Below are positions 7,799-15,942 of a stretch of DNA of 55,997 nucleotides, in pieces. Location of the stretch: the NCBI RefSeq assembly GCF_001730305.1, contig NZ_MIJY01000009.1, forward strand, positions 1 to 55,997, read 5' to 3'. Each line of letters opens with the position of its first letter. Position 1 is the stretch's first letter. This stretch comes from Enterococcus termitis. Lineage in GTDB: Bacteria > Bacillota > Bacilli > Lactobacillales > Enterococcaceae. The translations under genes were made by a program, and so were the position numbers. A model generated the notes under the pieces. That model searched no databases and was not told where the DNA came from. It worked only from the letters and a program-made list of their open reading frames with translations.

Positions 7799-9031
7799 AT
7801 GGGAATTATAAAAGCAGCAACAAGTGCAATTGGCGGCGGTTTAGCCGATCAGTGGATCGAAGTCATCGAACCAGCGGATATGGGCGATACAACAGTTATG
7901 ACCAAAGGCGTTTTCGTCCGCAAAAATGACAAACGTGGCTCAAATCGTAAAGGAATTGAGGACGTTTTGACGGATGGTTCTGTTATTCATGTTTATCCAA
8001 ATACAATGATGATTTTAGTCGATGGCGGCAAAATTATCGATTATACAGCAGAAGAAGGCTATTACACTGTTAAAAATGATTCTGCGCCATCTGCTTTCAA
8101 TGGATCACTGAAAGCAGCCATTTCTGAAAGCTTTGATCGCTTTAAATTCGGTGGCGTTACGCCACAAAAACAGCAAGTCTTTTACATCAATCTGCAAGAA
8201 ATCAAAGGAATCAAATTCGGTACTTCTTCTCCACTTAATTATTTTGATAATTTTTATAATGCAGAATTGTTTTTACGTGCTCACGGAAACTATTCAATCA
8301 AAATCACAGATCCTTTACTCTTTTTCTCAAATGCGATTCCTAGAAATAAAAGTCAGGTAGAGATTACTGATATCAATGAACAATACTTAGCAGAATTTCT
8401 AACAGCACTTCAATCTGCCATCAATAAAATGTCAGCCGATGGTGAGCGTATTTCTTATGTTCCTTCTAAAAGTTTAGAATTAAGTAAATATATGGCACAA
8501 GTATTGGATGATGAATGGCGCGAATTACGAGGAATGGAAATCGTTTCAGTGGCTGTTGCTAGCATTTCCTATACAGATGATTCAACGAAACTAATCAACA
8601 TGCGCAATCAAGGCGCAATGCTTAGTGATCCAAACGTTCGTGAAGGTTACGTCCAAGGCTCGATGGCGCGTGGTATGGAAGCAGCTGGCAGCAACGAAGG
8701 CGGTGCAATGAACGGCTTTATGGGTGTTGGTATGGGAATGAATACAAGTGGAAATTATTTTGCCCAAGCTTCTCAAACGAATCAACAACAAATGCAAGAA
8801 AAACAGAATCAACAACATGCACAGGGGAATTCTGACACTTGGACCTGTCCTCAATGCGGTACTGAAAATGCTGGTAAGTTTTGTTCTAATTGCGGAGCAC
8901 CAAAACCAACAGACGAAAAACCCAAACTAGAAATGAAATGCAGTGAGTGCAGCGAAATCGTCGATCTTTCAAACGGTATTCCTAAATTCTGTCCGCATTG
9001 CGGCAAACCTTTCCAAGGGATTCCATTGTAA
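7799..9031 (+). CDS. SPFH-domain protein with C-terminal double zinc ribbon (YdjI-like)
   Basis: A 410-residue soluble protein. Residues about 1-280 form an SPFH/band-7-like domain starting MGIIKAATSAIGGGLADQW, as in B. subtilis YdjI. A glycine/methionine- and glutamine-rich linker (about 290-345) follows. Two zinc ribbons end the protein: CPQCG...CSNCG and CSECS...CPHCG. AGGAGG lies at good spacing before the ATG, and an extended -10 (TGGTATACT) precedes the gene. It heads a set with a zinc-ribbon membrane protein and a TPM-domain protein. In B. subtilis ydjGHI work with PspA in membrane stress; extending that role here is inference. No pspA is in the window. Confidence 0.88.
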   Translation: MGIIKAATSAIGGGLADQWIEVIEPADMGDTTVMTKGVFVRKNDKRGSNRKGIEDVLTDGSVIHVYPNTMMILVDGGKIIDYTAEEGYYTVKNDSAPSAFNGSLKAAISESFDRFKFGGVTPQKQQVFYINLQEIKGIKFGTSSPLNYFDNFYNAELFLRAHGNYSIKITDPLLFFSNAIPRNKSQVEITDINEQYLAEFLTALQSAINKMSADGERISYVPSKSLELSKYMAQVLDDEWRELRGMEIVSVAVASISYTDDSTKLINMRNQGAMLSDPNVREGYVQGSMARGMEAAGSNEGGAMNGFMGVGMGMNTSGNYFAQASQTNQQQMQEKQNQQHAQGNSDTWTCPQCGTENAGKFCSNCGAPKPTDEKPKLEMKCSECSEIVDLSNGIPKFCPHCGKPFQGIPL

Positions 9032-9040
9032 GCATTCACT

Positions 9041-9072
9041 AAAGGGTAGGCAACCGTGCTCTGCCCTTTTTT
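9041..9072 (+). terminator. Weak terminator or attenuating hairpin after the SPFH gene
   Basis: AAAGGGTAG...CTCTGCCCTTTTTT forms an imperfect hairpin followed by a U run. The next gene is in the same direction 126 bases on and may be reached by partial read-through. Confidence 0.55.
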
Positions 9073-9156
9073 CATAACATTTATAGCTAAACTAAAAACA
9101 AACATTTTAGTAATCTGTGGTTTTGTGCCTCTGATTTCTAAAAGAAAGGAACTTCT

Positions 9157-10314
9157 ATGACGGACACATTCACACACAAATGCCCCAACTGCGGTGGTCC
9201 ATTATTATTTGATCCAAAAGATCAGAAATTTCACTGCGAATACTGTCTAAACGTCTATTCAGAAGCAGAAGTTACTGCCTATGAAAAAGCACAACATGAA
9301 GCACATTTAGAAGAAACTTCAAGCGAAGAAGCGTTGACCTATACAGCCGAAAGCCAAACTGGGCAAACATCTACAGAAGAAAAAGCGACTTATGCTGATG
9401 CTGCTGGTACAGATCAGGAGCAAGCAAAGCAAGAGGATATGGAGTTATTCAACTGTCCAAGCTGCGGTGCTCAAATTGTCACAGAAGCAACCACAGCTGC
9501 CACCTACTGCTATTATTGTCATAATCCTGTGGTTTTAGCTGGACGATTGAGCGGCAATTTTTTACCTGAAAAAGTATTACCTTTTGCGATTGAAAAAGAT
9601 GAAGCTGTTGAAAAGTTTTTGGCTTGGACCAAGAAAAAATGGTTTATCCCTAAGGACTTTTTCAATAAAGAACAAATTGATAAAATGACCGGTGTCTATT
9701 TTCCATACTGGGTCGTTGATGCAACGATCAAAGGTCAACTAAATGCTATGGGTACTTCCCTTCGTGTTTGGCGCATTGGTGATATCGAATACACTGAAAC
9801 AAAACAGTTTGATGTCACACGACAGGGGAATTTGTCTTTTAACGAGTTAATCAAAAATGCACTATCCAAAAATACACAGCAAAAAATGGTCGAAACAGTC
9901 CAACCTTTTCCTATAAACAAAGCAATTCCCTTTAAAAGTCAGTATTTAGCTGGGTTTCAAGCAGAAAAACGTGACATAGAATACGAAGCGATTCAGCACG
10001 CAGTCCAAAATGAACTAAAAGATTATTCCGAAACTCTTTTAAAAGATACAGCAGCTGGTTATACTACGTTGACAAAATTACGGACAACTATTTCTTTAGA
10101 TGATGAAAAGAATCATTATATGCTTTTACCGATTTGGCTTGTTACTTATCGAAGCAATGAGCAATCAAAGAAAGTCTATTACTTTGCGATGAACGGACAA
10201 ACTGGAAAAGTTAGCGGTGTTCTGCCTGTCAGTTACAAACGTTTGGGATTATTCACTTTTGGGATTTTTTCAGTCGTGCTTGCGCTCTTTATGATCGGAG
10301 GCTGGTTCCTATGA
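9157..10314 (+). CDS. Zinc-ribbon membrane protein (YdjG-like)
   Basis: A 385-residue protein. An N-terminal zinc ribbon (CPNCGG...CEYC), an acidic low-complexity linker (about 45-98) and a second ribbon (CPSCG...CYYC) are followed by a beta-rich domain. A single membrane helix ends the protein (GLFTFGIFSVVLALFMIGG). Architecture and neighbours match B. subtilis YdjG. AGAAAGGAA precedes the ATG. Its last codons overlap the next gene (ATGA), so the pair is coupled. Probably a membrane-anchored adaptor linking the SPFH protein to the TPM protein; function is inferred from family context. Confidence 0.85.
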   Translation: MTDTFTHKCPNCGGPLLFDPKDQKFHCEYCLNVYSEAEVTAYEKAQHEAHLEETSSEEALTYTAESQTGQTSTEEKATYADAAGTDQEQAKQEDMELFNCPSCGAQIVTEATTAATYCYYCHNPVVLAGRLSGNFLPEKVLPFAIEKDEAVEKFLAWTKKKWFIPKDFFNKEQIDKMTGVYFPYWVVDATIKGQLNAMGTSLRVWRIGDIEYTETKQFDVTRQGNLSFNELIKNALSKNTQQKMVETVQPFPINKAIPFKSQYLAGFQAEKRDIEYEAIQHAVQNELKDYSETLLKDTAAGYTTLTKLRTTISLDDEKNHYMLLPIWLVTYRSNEQSKKVYYFAMNGQTGKVSGVLPVSYKRLGLFTFGIFSVVLALFMIGGWFL

Positions 10315-11117
10315 TAAAAAAAGCTGCTATTAGCCTTGTAACGTGTCTGGTCTTACTGTTCAGTTTTAGTCTGAATGCTCAAGCAGCAGAAGATTCTATT
10401 GATGATCAAGCTGCTCTATTCAGCAGTGAACAAATCGATCAGTTAAAAGAACTCATTGCCCCTTTTGAAGCAAAAGCCAAAGCACGTATGTTTATTGTCA
10501 CCTCTACCGATAATGAACTTGATTCGACCCGATTTGCGGACTACTATATGCTCGATCGTATTGGAAAAGATCAAAACGGTGTCACTTTTTTCATTGATAT
10601 GAATCAACGAAAATCAGTCATCTCTACTTCCGGAAACATGATCGATTATTTGACAGATAAACGAAATGAGCAAATTCAAGATGATATTGGGGCTAGTCTG
10701 AGCAACGGAAATTATTTTGATGCAGCCCGTATGTTTGTAAGCGATACTAGTAACTTTTTTGACCAGGGTGTCCCTAGTGGTCATTATCGAGTTGATACTG
10801 AAACTGGAAAAATTACTCGCTATAAAGTGTTAACGGCAACAGAAATGATCATCGCCTTTGTTGCTGCGGTTATTTTAAGCGGGATCTTTTTTATCGTCAG
10901 CGTGTCGAAATACCAACTCAAATTTGGTTCCTATAGTTACCCTTTTAGAGAGAAATCTAAGCTAAGCTTAACAAGTAAAAACGACCGATTGATCAATTCG
11001 TTTGTCACTACTCGACGTATTCCCCGAAACAATTCTAACGGAGGCAGTTCTGGTGGCGGCAGTAGTACTCATTCTTCTGGAGGCGGAACTTTTGGCGGCA
11101 GCAGTCGCGGTTTCTAG
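10311..11117 (+). CDS. TPM-domain membrane protein with glycine-rich tail (YdjH-like)
   Basis: A 268-residue exported protein. A signal peptide (about 1-26, ending AQA) is followed by a TPM domain (about 28-160) of the kind seen in YgcG/YdjH proteins. A membrane segment lies near 183-200, and a cytoplasmic tail ends in a Gly/Ser-rich stretch (GGSSGGGSS...GGSSRGF). It overlaps the preceding zinc-ribbon gene by four bases. TPM proteins act at membranes in stress or repair; the name phosphatase sometimes attached is not supported by visible catalytic residues. Confidence 0.87.
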   Translation: MIKKAAISLVTCLVLLFSFSLNAQAAEDSIDDQAALFSSEQIDQLKELIAPFEAKAKARMFIVTSTDNELDSTRFADYYMLDRIGKDQNGVTFFIDMNQRKSVISTSGNMIDYLTDKRNEQIQDDIGASLSNGNYFDAARMFVSDTSNFFDQGVPSGHYRVDTETGKITRYKVLTATEMIIAFVAAVILSGIFFIVSVSKYQLKFGSYSYPFREKSKLSLTSKNDRLINSFVTTRRIPRNNSNGGSSGGGSSTHSSGGGTFGGSSRGF

Positions 11118-11158
11118 TATTTATAGTCTATAGATCATCGATTTTCTATTCATCACTC

Positions 11159-11213
11159 AAAAACAGAAGCAACTTCTTCCCTACTCTTTAGCGAAGAAAT
11201 TGCTTCTGTTTTT
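11159..11213 (+). terminator. Terminator after the SPFH/zinc-ribbon/TPM cluster
   Basis: AAAAACAGAAGCAA and TTGCTTCTGTTTTT form a strong near-perfect stem with A and U tracts on either side. It isolates the cluster from the following lipoprotein gene. Confidence 0.85.
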
Positions 11214-11220
11214 CTCTAAT

Positions 11221-11256
11221 TACTACCTTGTTATTTCCTCTTATTCAAGGTAGTAT
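11221..11256. promoter_or_regulatory. Promoter embedded in an inverted repeat
   Basis: TTGTTA (11228-11233), a 17-base spacer and TAGTAT (11251-11256) form a promoter for the downstream lipoprotein. The ten-base arms TACTACCTTG (11221-11230) and CAAGGTAGTA (11246-11255) form a perfect inverted repeat overlapping both hexamers. This is the geometry expected of a repressor operator. Confidence 0.5.
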
Positions 11257-11327
11257 ATAGTTATCTGACTCAAGCTGGATCATTTCAGGCGGCTGGTCTA
11301 AAAATGAATAAAGTGAGGAAAATAGCA

Positions 11328-11864
11328 GTGAAAAAAATTCTAAGTTTAGGAATACTGACATTATGTGGTTTTACATTAGTCGCTTGCGGCGGCAACGACA
11401 AAGAAAGCACTACACAGACATCTGCCACCGTTGAAAAGAAAGAATCTGGTGTATATTTCAAAGATGATACTTTAAAAATCGATATGGCTACTGTTAAGAT
11501 ACTTTCAACTGAAGTATTGCCGGCAGATACTTCTTTATATAGAGACAAACCTCAATTAGCTCTAACCTACGAAGTGACAAATGACAGTGATGAGCCATTG
11601 TCTGCTTCAACAGTTTGGATTGCCTGCATGGAATTAACTCAAGAAGGTGAAAATACGATCAATAAATTAACCGTTGGAATGACTCCGCAAGATGAACGTT
11701 TTTCAGAATATACGGAGCATCAAATGGACGATATCAAACCTGGCGGAACGGTCAAAGCGATTATTTCTTATGATTTAGACGATACTGATACACCGGTTGT
11801 TCTAAAGGCAACACAAGGAATGGCTGGAAAAGAACTTGGCGAAAAGACAATAAACTTGAAATAA
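11328..11864 (+). CDS. Lipoprotein with DUF5067-like domain
   Basis: A predicted 178-residue surface lipoprotein. The signal peptide runs to a lipobox ending LVACGG, with cysteine as the acylated residue. A low-complexity Ser/Thr linker and an immunoglobulin-like beta domain typical of DUF5067 proteins follow. An ATG at 11304 is in frame but has no ribosome site. The GTG at 11328 has GAGG upstream and gives a normal signal peptide, so it is preferred. Role unknown. It is followed by a PH-domain gene 60 bases on. Confidence 0.82.
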   Translation: MKKILSLGILTLCGFTLVACGGNDKESTTQTSATVEKKESGVYFKDDTLKIDMATVKILSTEVLPADTSLYRDKPQLALTYEVTNDSDEPLSASTVWIACMELTQEGENTINKLTVGMTPQDERFSEYTEHQMDDIKPGGTVKAIISYDLDDTDTPVVLKATQGMAGKELGEKTINLK

Positions 11865-11924
11865 GGACGCGTCTTTTTAATTATGGATCACCAAAAAAAT
11901 ATTTTATAAAGCGAGGAAGCAGAA

Positions 11925-12362
11925 ATGGCATTATTTAACAACATTATTCAAGGAGCCCTTGGAAATTATTCTGAAAAATCTCCTGAACAGTTAACGCAAG
12001 AATATGGGGATTATCTATTTGATAACGAAACGATCACTATGGGTTATCAATTAGTTCGAGATGCACTTATCTTTACAGATCATAGAATAATCTTTGTCGA
12101 TAAGCAAGGCGCAACTGGGAAAAAGGTATCCTTCAAATCCATTCATCTAGATGCGATCATCGAAGTAGAGATGGAAACAGCTGGGGTTGGTTTAGATGAT
12201 AGCGAGATTACGATCACTTATTTATCTAATGTTAATCAGCGTTCCAATAACGAAGTTCATCTTGACCATAAATTTGAATTTCCTAAAAAGACCGATATTC
12301 TTCCACTTTATCGTTATTTAGGTAATGTGAGTATGGCCAATAGAGCTCGAATCAACCTGTAG
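11925..12362 (+). CDS. Bacterial PH-domain protein (YokE-like)
   Basis: A 145-residue cytoplasmic protein matching the bacterial pleckstrin-homology fold: short strands such as ALIFTDHRIIFVDKQG and a C-terminal helix. These proteins are small oligomeric rings of unclear role. GCGAGGAAG precedes the ATG. It lies downstream of the lipoprotein gene without a clear terminator between them, so co-transcription is possible. Confidence 0.8.
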   Translation: MALFNNIIQGALGNYSEKSPEQLTQEYGDYLFDNETITMGYQLVRDALIFTDHRIIFVDKQGATGKKVSFKSIHLDAIIEVEMETAGVGLDDSEITITYLSNVNQRSNNEVHLDHKFEFPKKTDILPLYRYLGNVSMANRARINL

Positions 12363-12387
12363 TTTTTATTGAACCTATGTGAACTAA

Positions 12388-12418
12388 AAAAAGAAAAGTC
12401 TGATGACTTTTCTTTTTT
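12388..12418. terminator. Bidirectional terminator
   Basis: AAGAAAAGTC and GACTTTTCTT pair around TGAT, flanked by A and T runs on both sides. It can serve the PH-domain gene on the plus strand. Confidence 0.8.
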
Positions 12419-12442
12419 TATCTAAATAGACGATTTACTGCA

Positions 12443-12467
12443 AAAAAAAACAGACTCGAAAGTCTGT
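12443..12467 (-). terminator. Terminator of SRP RNA gene
   Basis: ACAGACTTTCGAGTCTGT hairpin followed by at least eight U on the minus strand, directly after the SRP RNA. Confidence 0.88.
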
Positions 12468-12477
12468 TGTTATGCTA

Positions 12478-12576
12478 TTTAATCAGACACATGGCGGCAC
12501 TCACTTAGTGCTGCTTCCTTCCGGATCTGACACGCTTCGTAAGCCCACCATTGTCCTAGCCTTTCGGCAAGATTTA
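12478..12576 (-). ncRNA. ffs: Signal recognition particle RNA (short 4.5S-type)
   Basis: The minus strand carries the universally conserved tip of SRP helix 8 (GUCAGAUCCGGAAGGAAGCAGC), flanked by complementary arms GGUGGGC and GCCGCCA. The RNA is about 100 nt. It lacks the Alu domain present in Bacillus scRNA, which fits lactobacillales. It lies just past tadA, the usual Gram-positive position. Ends are estimates: the 5' end is near the GCCGAAAGGC stem and the 3' end just before the terminator. It pairs with Ffh to deliver nascent membrane proteins. Confidence 0.93.
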
Positions 12577-12601
12577 GTATACCTCATTTTTGATTGCTTG
12601 G

Positions 12602-13114
12602 CTAGTCTTTCTTTTGTTTTTTTAAAAGTTTCTTTTTATCACGCAGCGTCCGAAAAAAATTAGTTAAAAGCATACCGCATTCTTTTTCCAATATACCTGC
12701 TTCCACATACGCCACATGATTGAAACGATCGTCCTCCAAAAGATTCATCAAAGTCCCTGCAGTCCCTCCTTTAGGATCTCTAGCTCCATAATAGACTTCT
12801 GCCACTCGCGACAGGATCATAGCTCCGCTGCACATCGGACAAGGTTCTAACGTCACAAATAGCTGTGCTCGTTCCAAACGCCAGTTAGCAACATTTTTAC
12901 AGGCCTCTTTAATAGCATACATTTCTGCATGTGCCGTTGCATCTTGGCTCTCTTCTCTCAAATTATGTCCTCGACCCACAATTTTTCCATCAATGACCAC
13001 CACTGCACCAATTGGCACTTCATTGATCATTTCTGCCTTTTTTGCTTCTTTGATTGCTTCAAGCATAAATTGCTCTTTTGCTTCTGCAGTTAAGAGAGTA
13101 CTCTTTTCATTCAA
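12602..13114 (-). CDS. tadA: tRNA-specific adenosine deaminase TadA
   Basis: Deaminates A34 to inosine in tRNA-Arg(ACG). The zinc site is visible as HAEM (His ligand and catalytic Glu) and PCPMC (two Cys ligands), with the usual NWRLE and LEPCPMCSGAM segments. A basic tail (KKLLKKQKK) ends the protein. The frame is open to an ATG at 13132, which has no ribosome site. TTG at 13114 has AAGGCGG seven bases upstream and is preferred; either start leaves the catalytic domain whole. SRP RNA follows. Confidence 0.93.
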   Translation of the reverse strand: MNEKSTLLTAEAKEQFMLEAIKEAKKAEMINEVPIGAVVVIDGKIVGRGHNLREESQDATAHAEMYAIKEACKNVANWRLERAQLFVTLEPCPMCSGAMILSRVAEVYYGARDPKGGTAGTLMNLLEDDRFNHVAYVEAGILEKECGMLLTNFFRTLRDKKKLLKKQKKD

Positions 13115-13194
13115 GCGATTTCCGCCTTTCATTGACTATAATAATTGAACGATCTGATCCTTTTCATGGTACAATAAAAGCGTGAGGTGTGTCT

Positions 13195-14049
13195 ATGACT
13201 ATTGAAGAATTAATGAAATTATATCCTAGTGGAAAAATCCAACCAGAACCATCAATCGATGGACAACTTTCGTTGCCGATCAACGGTCAATACTTTATCA
13301 TTCCTGATGATGTGATACAAGAAACCGAGCTTTATCTACTAAAAAAAATATTTTTTTCTGACGAACCATCAGAGTCTATTAAAAATCATCCTTGGTATGA
13401 TTATCTGTTTGATCATATTCTTTTGGAAGCTACAGGACTGTTTCGAATCATACAATTTCAGATCAAAAAGCCAAAAGCCTTTTTACAGATTGAGTGGGAA
13501 ACAAGTATCAAAGAGATATTTTCTAACTTCGTGGATTTCTTTTTTATCAACGAACTAGAAGGCTTCTTGATTGAAAAATTTAGTAACGATCAATACAGCT
13601 TAGAAGAAATGGAGAGTATCTTCTTAACACTGGATGCTGATTTTGATTCTTCTACTAAAGTTTTTATCGGAAGTTATTTTGCAGCTAACGAACAGCTTCC
13701 TGTTTTATTCCAAGAAGAACGGAAGATATTCATTGAAGAATCTGAACAGCTGCGCGGTAAATCAGCCTTTTCTTTAAGCGACGTTGCCCTGCACTATTTC
13801 ACAAAGGAAAGTATGAAAAACAGTCAAGTTATCCAAGCTATTTCAAAACAGTTGGTATTTACAGCTGATTTTAAACAAATCGTTCTATCCCTCTGGCAGC
13901 ATCAAGGAAATATCAGCTCCACTGCCAAAGATCTATATATGCATCGCAATACTTTACACTATCGTTTAGATAAATTTTATGAACAAACAGGTTTATCCTT
14001 AAAAAAAATGGATGATCTTATGTTTTGCTACTTATTGATTACTAAGTAA
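13195..14049 (+). CDS. PucR-type helix-turn-helix regulator
   Basis: A predicted transcription factor of about 284 residues. The C-terminal 60 residues (LWQHQGNISSTAKDLYMHRN and following) fit the PucR/CdaR C-terminal HTH, including the RNTLHYRLDKF core. The N-terminal 220 residues are an acidic, aromatic-rich domain without recognisable motifs; ligand unknown. The ATG at 13195 has GAGG seven bases upstream; an in-frame GTG six bases earlier is less likely. It stands alone between tadA (divergent) and a terminator, so its targets cannot be guessed from position. Confidence 0.8.
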   Translation: MTIEELMKLYPSGKIQPEPSIDGQLSLPINGQYFIIPDDVIQETELYLLKKIFFSDEPSESIKNHPWYDYLFDHILLEATGLFRIIQFQIKKPKAFLQIEWETSIKEIFSNFVDFFFINELEGFLIEKFSNDQYSLEEMESIFLTLDADFDSSTKVFIGSYFAANEQLPVLFQEERKIFIEESEQLRGKSAFSLSDVALHYFTKESMKNSQVIQAISKQLVFTADFKQIVLSLWQHQGNISSTAKDLYMHRNTLHYRLDKFYEQTGLSLKKMDDLMFCYLLITK

Positions 14050-14091
14050 AATAGTCGACAAAAGCTCTTAGGCTTAATGTCGACTATTTTA
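14047..14091. terminator. Bidirectional terminator
   Basis: AAAATAGTCGACA and TGTCGACTATTTT form a perfect stem between two convergent genes. Confidence 0.9.
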
Positions 14092-14113
14092 CTTTGTAGC
14101 TATTTTGTTTAAC

Positions 14114-14449
14114 TTACATCATTTCATCAATAAAGCTGAAGAAACGATCCTTCATGTTTTCAGTATTATCCTTTAATGATTCACCATAAGAAGAAATTTT
14201 CTTGCCGCCATCTTTGACTTTGCCTAAAACATCCATCATAGAATCAAGCTCATCATCTGATAGCTTATCGACAATACTTAATAATTTTTCATTGCCACCA
14301 AATTTATCATTGACAAATTTTTTAGCTTTACAGCGATTTGTGACATGATAAACTTTTTTCGCAATTTTCTCTGATGCGATTACTGCTACAGATACGCTGG
14401 CAACTGCTGCAATACTTAATCCAATACTAATTTTTGTTGATGTTTTCAT
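14114..14449 (-). CDS. Small single-pass membrane protein, unknown function
   Basis: A 111-residue product with one N-terminal hydrophobic segment (about 7-24, SIGLSIAAVASVSVAVIAS) and a charged, mostly helical remainder with a Lys/Asp-rich middle. It resembles YtxH-like envelope proteins in layout, but I do not recognise a domain. The ATG at 14449 has AAGGAG nine bases upstream; a frame extension to 14479 lacks one. Flanked by terminators and its own promoter region. Confidence 0.7.
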   Translation of the reverse strand: MKTSTKISIGLSIAAVASVSVAVIASEKIAKKVYHVTNRCKAKKFVNDKFGGNEKLLSIVDKLSDDELDSMMDVLGKVKDGGKKISSYGESLKDNTENMKDRFFSFIDEMM

Positions 14450-14524
14450 CCTGTTCAGCTCCTTCTTACTCTCTATCAATATGATAACACACTCTTAAAA
14501 ATTGAGGTAATAAAAAAACTAATC

Positions 14525-15229
14525 CTAGTTTCTACGATTATTCCCACCGAACAAGATAACCAATCGAAGCAATTGTAAAAAAGTAGATAATGCCGCTGCG
14601 ACATATGTCAACGCCGCCGCAAATAAAACTTTTCTAGCCATCGGCACTTCTTCAGCTGTTAAAATATTCCCGTCAGATAAAATTTTCAATGCACGTCGTG
14701 ACGCATTAAATTCAACTGGCAATGTTACTAATTGAAATAAAAGTGCCAAAGAAAAAGCAAATATTCCCACATTGATCAAGGTCTGATTCCAACTTAGTAA
14801 AACACCTATCAAAATAATTGGAAAAGATAATGAAGAACCAATATTTGCTATGGGTACGATCGCTGCTCGGATTTTCAGTGGGCTATACCCCTTGTGGTCT
14901 TGAACCGCGTGTCCACATTCATGGGCAGCGACACCAATTGCAGCCACTGACACAGATTGAGCTGTCGCTTCAGACAAACTAAGCATCTTATTCCCAGAGT
15001 TATAATTATCCGTTAAATCCCCAGAAATTTGCTGAACACCGACATCATTGATATGCTCCGTTTGTAAAATATATTGAGCCGCTCTTGTTCCTGTAATATT
15101 ATTACGGCTTTGAACTTTATCATATTTTCGAAACGTCGTATTCACATAGGCAGAAGCAGCCATTGAAATCAATAGACCTGCAATGACTAAAATATAGGTT
15201 GGATCAAAAAAGCCATACAAAGGTAACAT
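14525..15229 (-). CDS. Zinc-dependent membrane metalloprotease, YugP family
   Basis: A 234-residue integral membrane protein of the YugP/neutral zinc metallopeptidase family. The catalytic HECGHAVQD motif (HExxH) lies near residue 103. Hydrophobic segments occur at the N-terminus, around 125-175 and near the C-terminus. GAGGAGG precedes the ATG at eight bases. Substrate is unknown; such proteins are thought to act in membrane protein quality control. Confidence 0.9.
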   Translation of the reverse strand: MLPLYGFFDPTYILVIAGLLISMAASAYVNTTFRKYDKVQSRNNITGTRAAQYILQTEHINDVGVQQISGDLTDNYNSGNKMLSLSEATAQSVSVAAIGVAAHECGHAVQDHKGYSPLKIRAAIVPIANIGSSLSFPIILIGVLLSWNQTLINVGIFAFSLALLFQLVTLPVEFNASRRALKILSDGNILTAEEVPMARKVLFAAALTYVAAALSTFLQLLRLVILFGGNNRRN

Positions 15230-15410
15230 TTCTCATTCCTCCTCTTCTTTTCTTTATTGTATCATGACTTTCTAAAAAAAGTGTATCTAGAATTTGACGA
15301 TTTTATGAATACTGAACAAGCCTCCTCTAACAAAACTGTCACATTTTTTTAAGACATTTCAATGGATTCTAGCGCTTAAAACAGGCATACTACCTGTAGA
15401 GGTGAAGAAA

Positions 15411-15767
15411 ATGAAAAAACTAGTTTTTTTTATCCTGCCGTTTATACTGTTAACAGCTGCAGCTTGGTTTGGATATAATTATTATTATGGTGGAAAAGCA
15501 TACTATACGCGAGTTGGAGAACCTACTGAAATAAGCAGTGGTAAATACTCAACAGGTGAAAAATATACAGAATATGATTATACGCAAAACGCTTACGACA
15601 AAAATGGTGAAAAGTCTATTCAAAAAATGAGAGAAATTAGAGATAAACCCTTACGAATCAACGCGTATTTAAAATTGAAAGTCAACGCCCGAAAAGGGGT
15701 GGTCAGTTGGGAAGAAATCAAAGAAAGTGACGTTCCTAAAAAAGCCTTTGAGCAGATGGGTAGTTAA
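15411..15767 (+). CDS. YxeA-family exported protein (DUF1093)
   Basis: A 118-residue protein with an N-terminal signal or anchor segment (about 3-20) and a small beta-barrel domain. The pattern YYTRVGEP near the start and KxNARKGVVSWEEI near the end fits the YxeA/DUF1093 family. The ATG at 15411 has GAGG at eight bases; an in-frame GTG nine bases earlier is poorer. Often several copies occur per genome; function unknown. Confidence 0.82.
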   Translation: MKKLVFFILPFILLTAAAWFGYNYYYGGKAYYTRVGEPTEISSGKYSTGEKYTEYDYTQNAYDKNGEKSIQKMREIRDKPLRINAYLKLKVNARKGVVSWEEIKESDVPKKAFEQMGS

Positions 15768-15800
15768 ACGTCAACTGATTCTTTTATAAATTATAACTAA

Positions 15801-15935
15801 GTCTGGACAAAAACATTTAGCTCTGAAAAATAACAAGCAATGCCCGAAAATTTGAAGAACAATTTTCGGGCATTGCTTGTTATTTTCAAAAGATTTTTTA
15901 TTCCTTGTTCGGATCAGTGTGTCTAGGACATAACT
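15801..15935. repeat. Perfect 26-bp hairpin repeat with conserved loop TGAAGAAC
   Basis: A 26-base arm (15827-15852) pairs perfectly with 15861-15886 around the loop TGAAGAAC. The same loop and adjoining AAAATT/AATTTT occur in the repeat at 55709-55881, but the rest of the stem is different. GTCTGGACA at 15801 and GTCTAGGACATAACTCCATGA at 15920-15940 match the edge of the other copies. It lies between convergent genes and can act as a terminator in both directions. Confidence 0.75.
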
Positions 15936-15942
15936 CCATGAT

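Noticed and set aside
12472-12663. A 63-codon plus-strand frame over the SRP RNA and tadA end
   Set aside because: It is antisense to SRP RNA and to the conserved C-terminus of TadA, and has no ribosome site.
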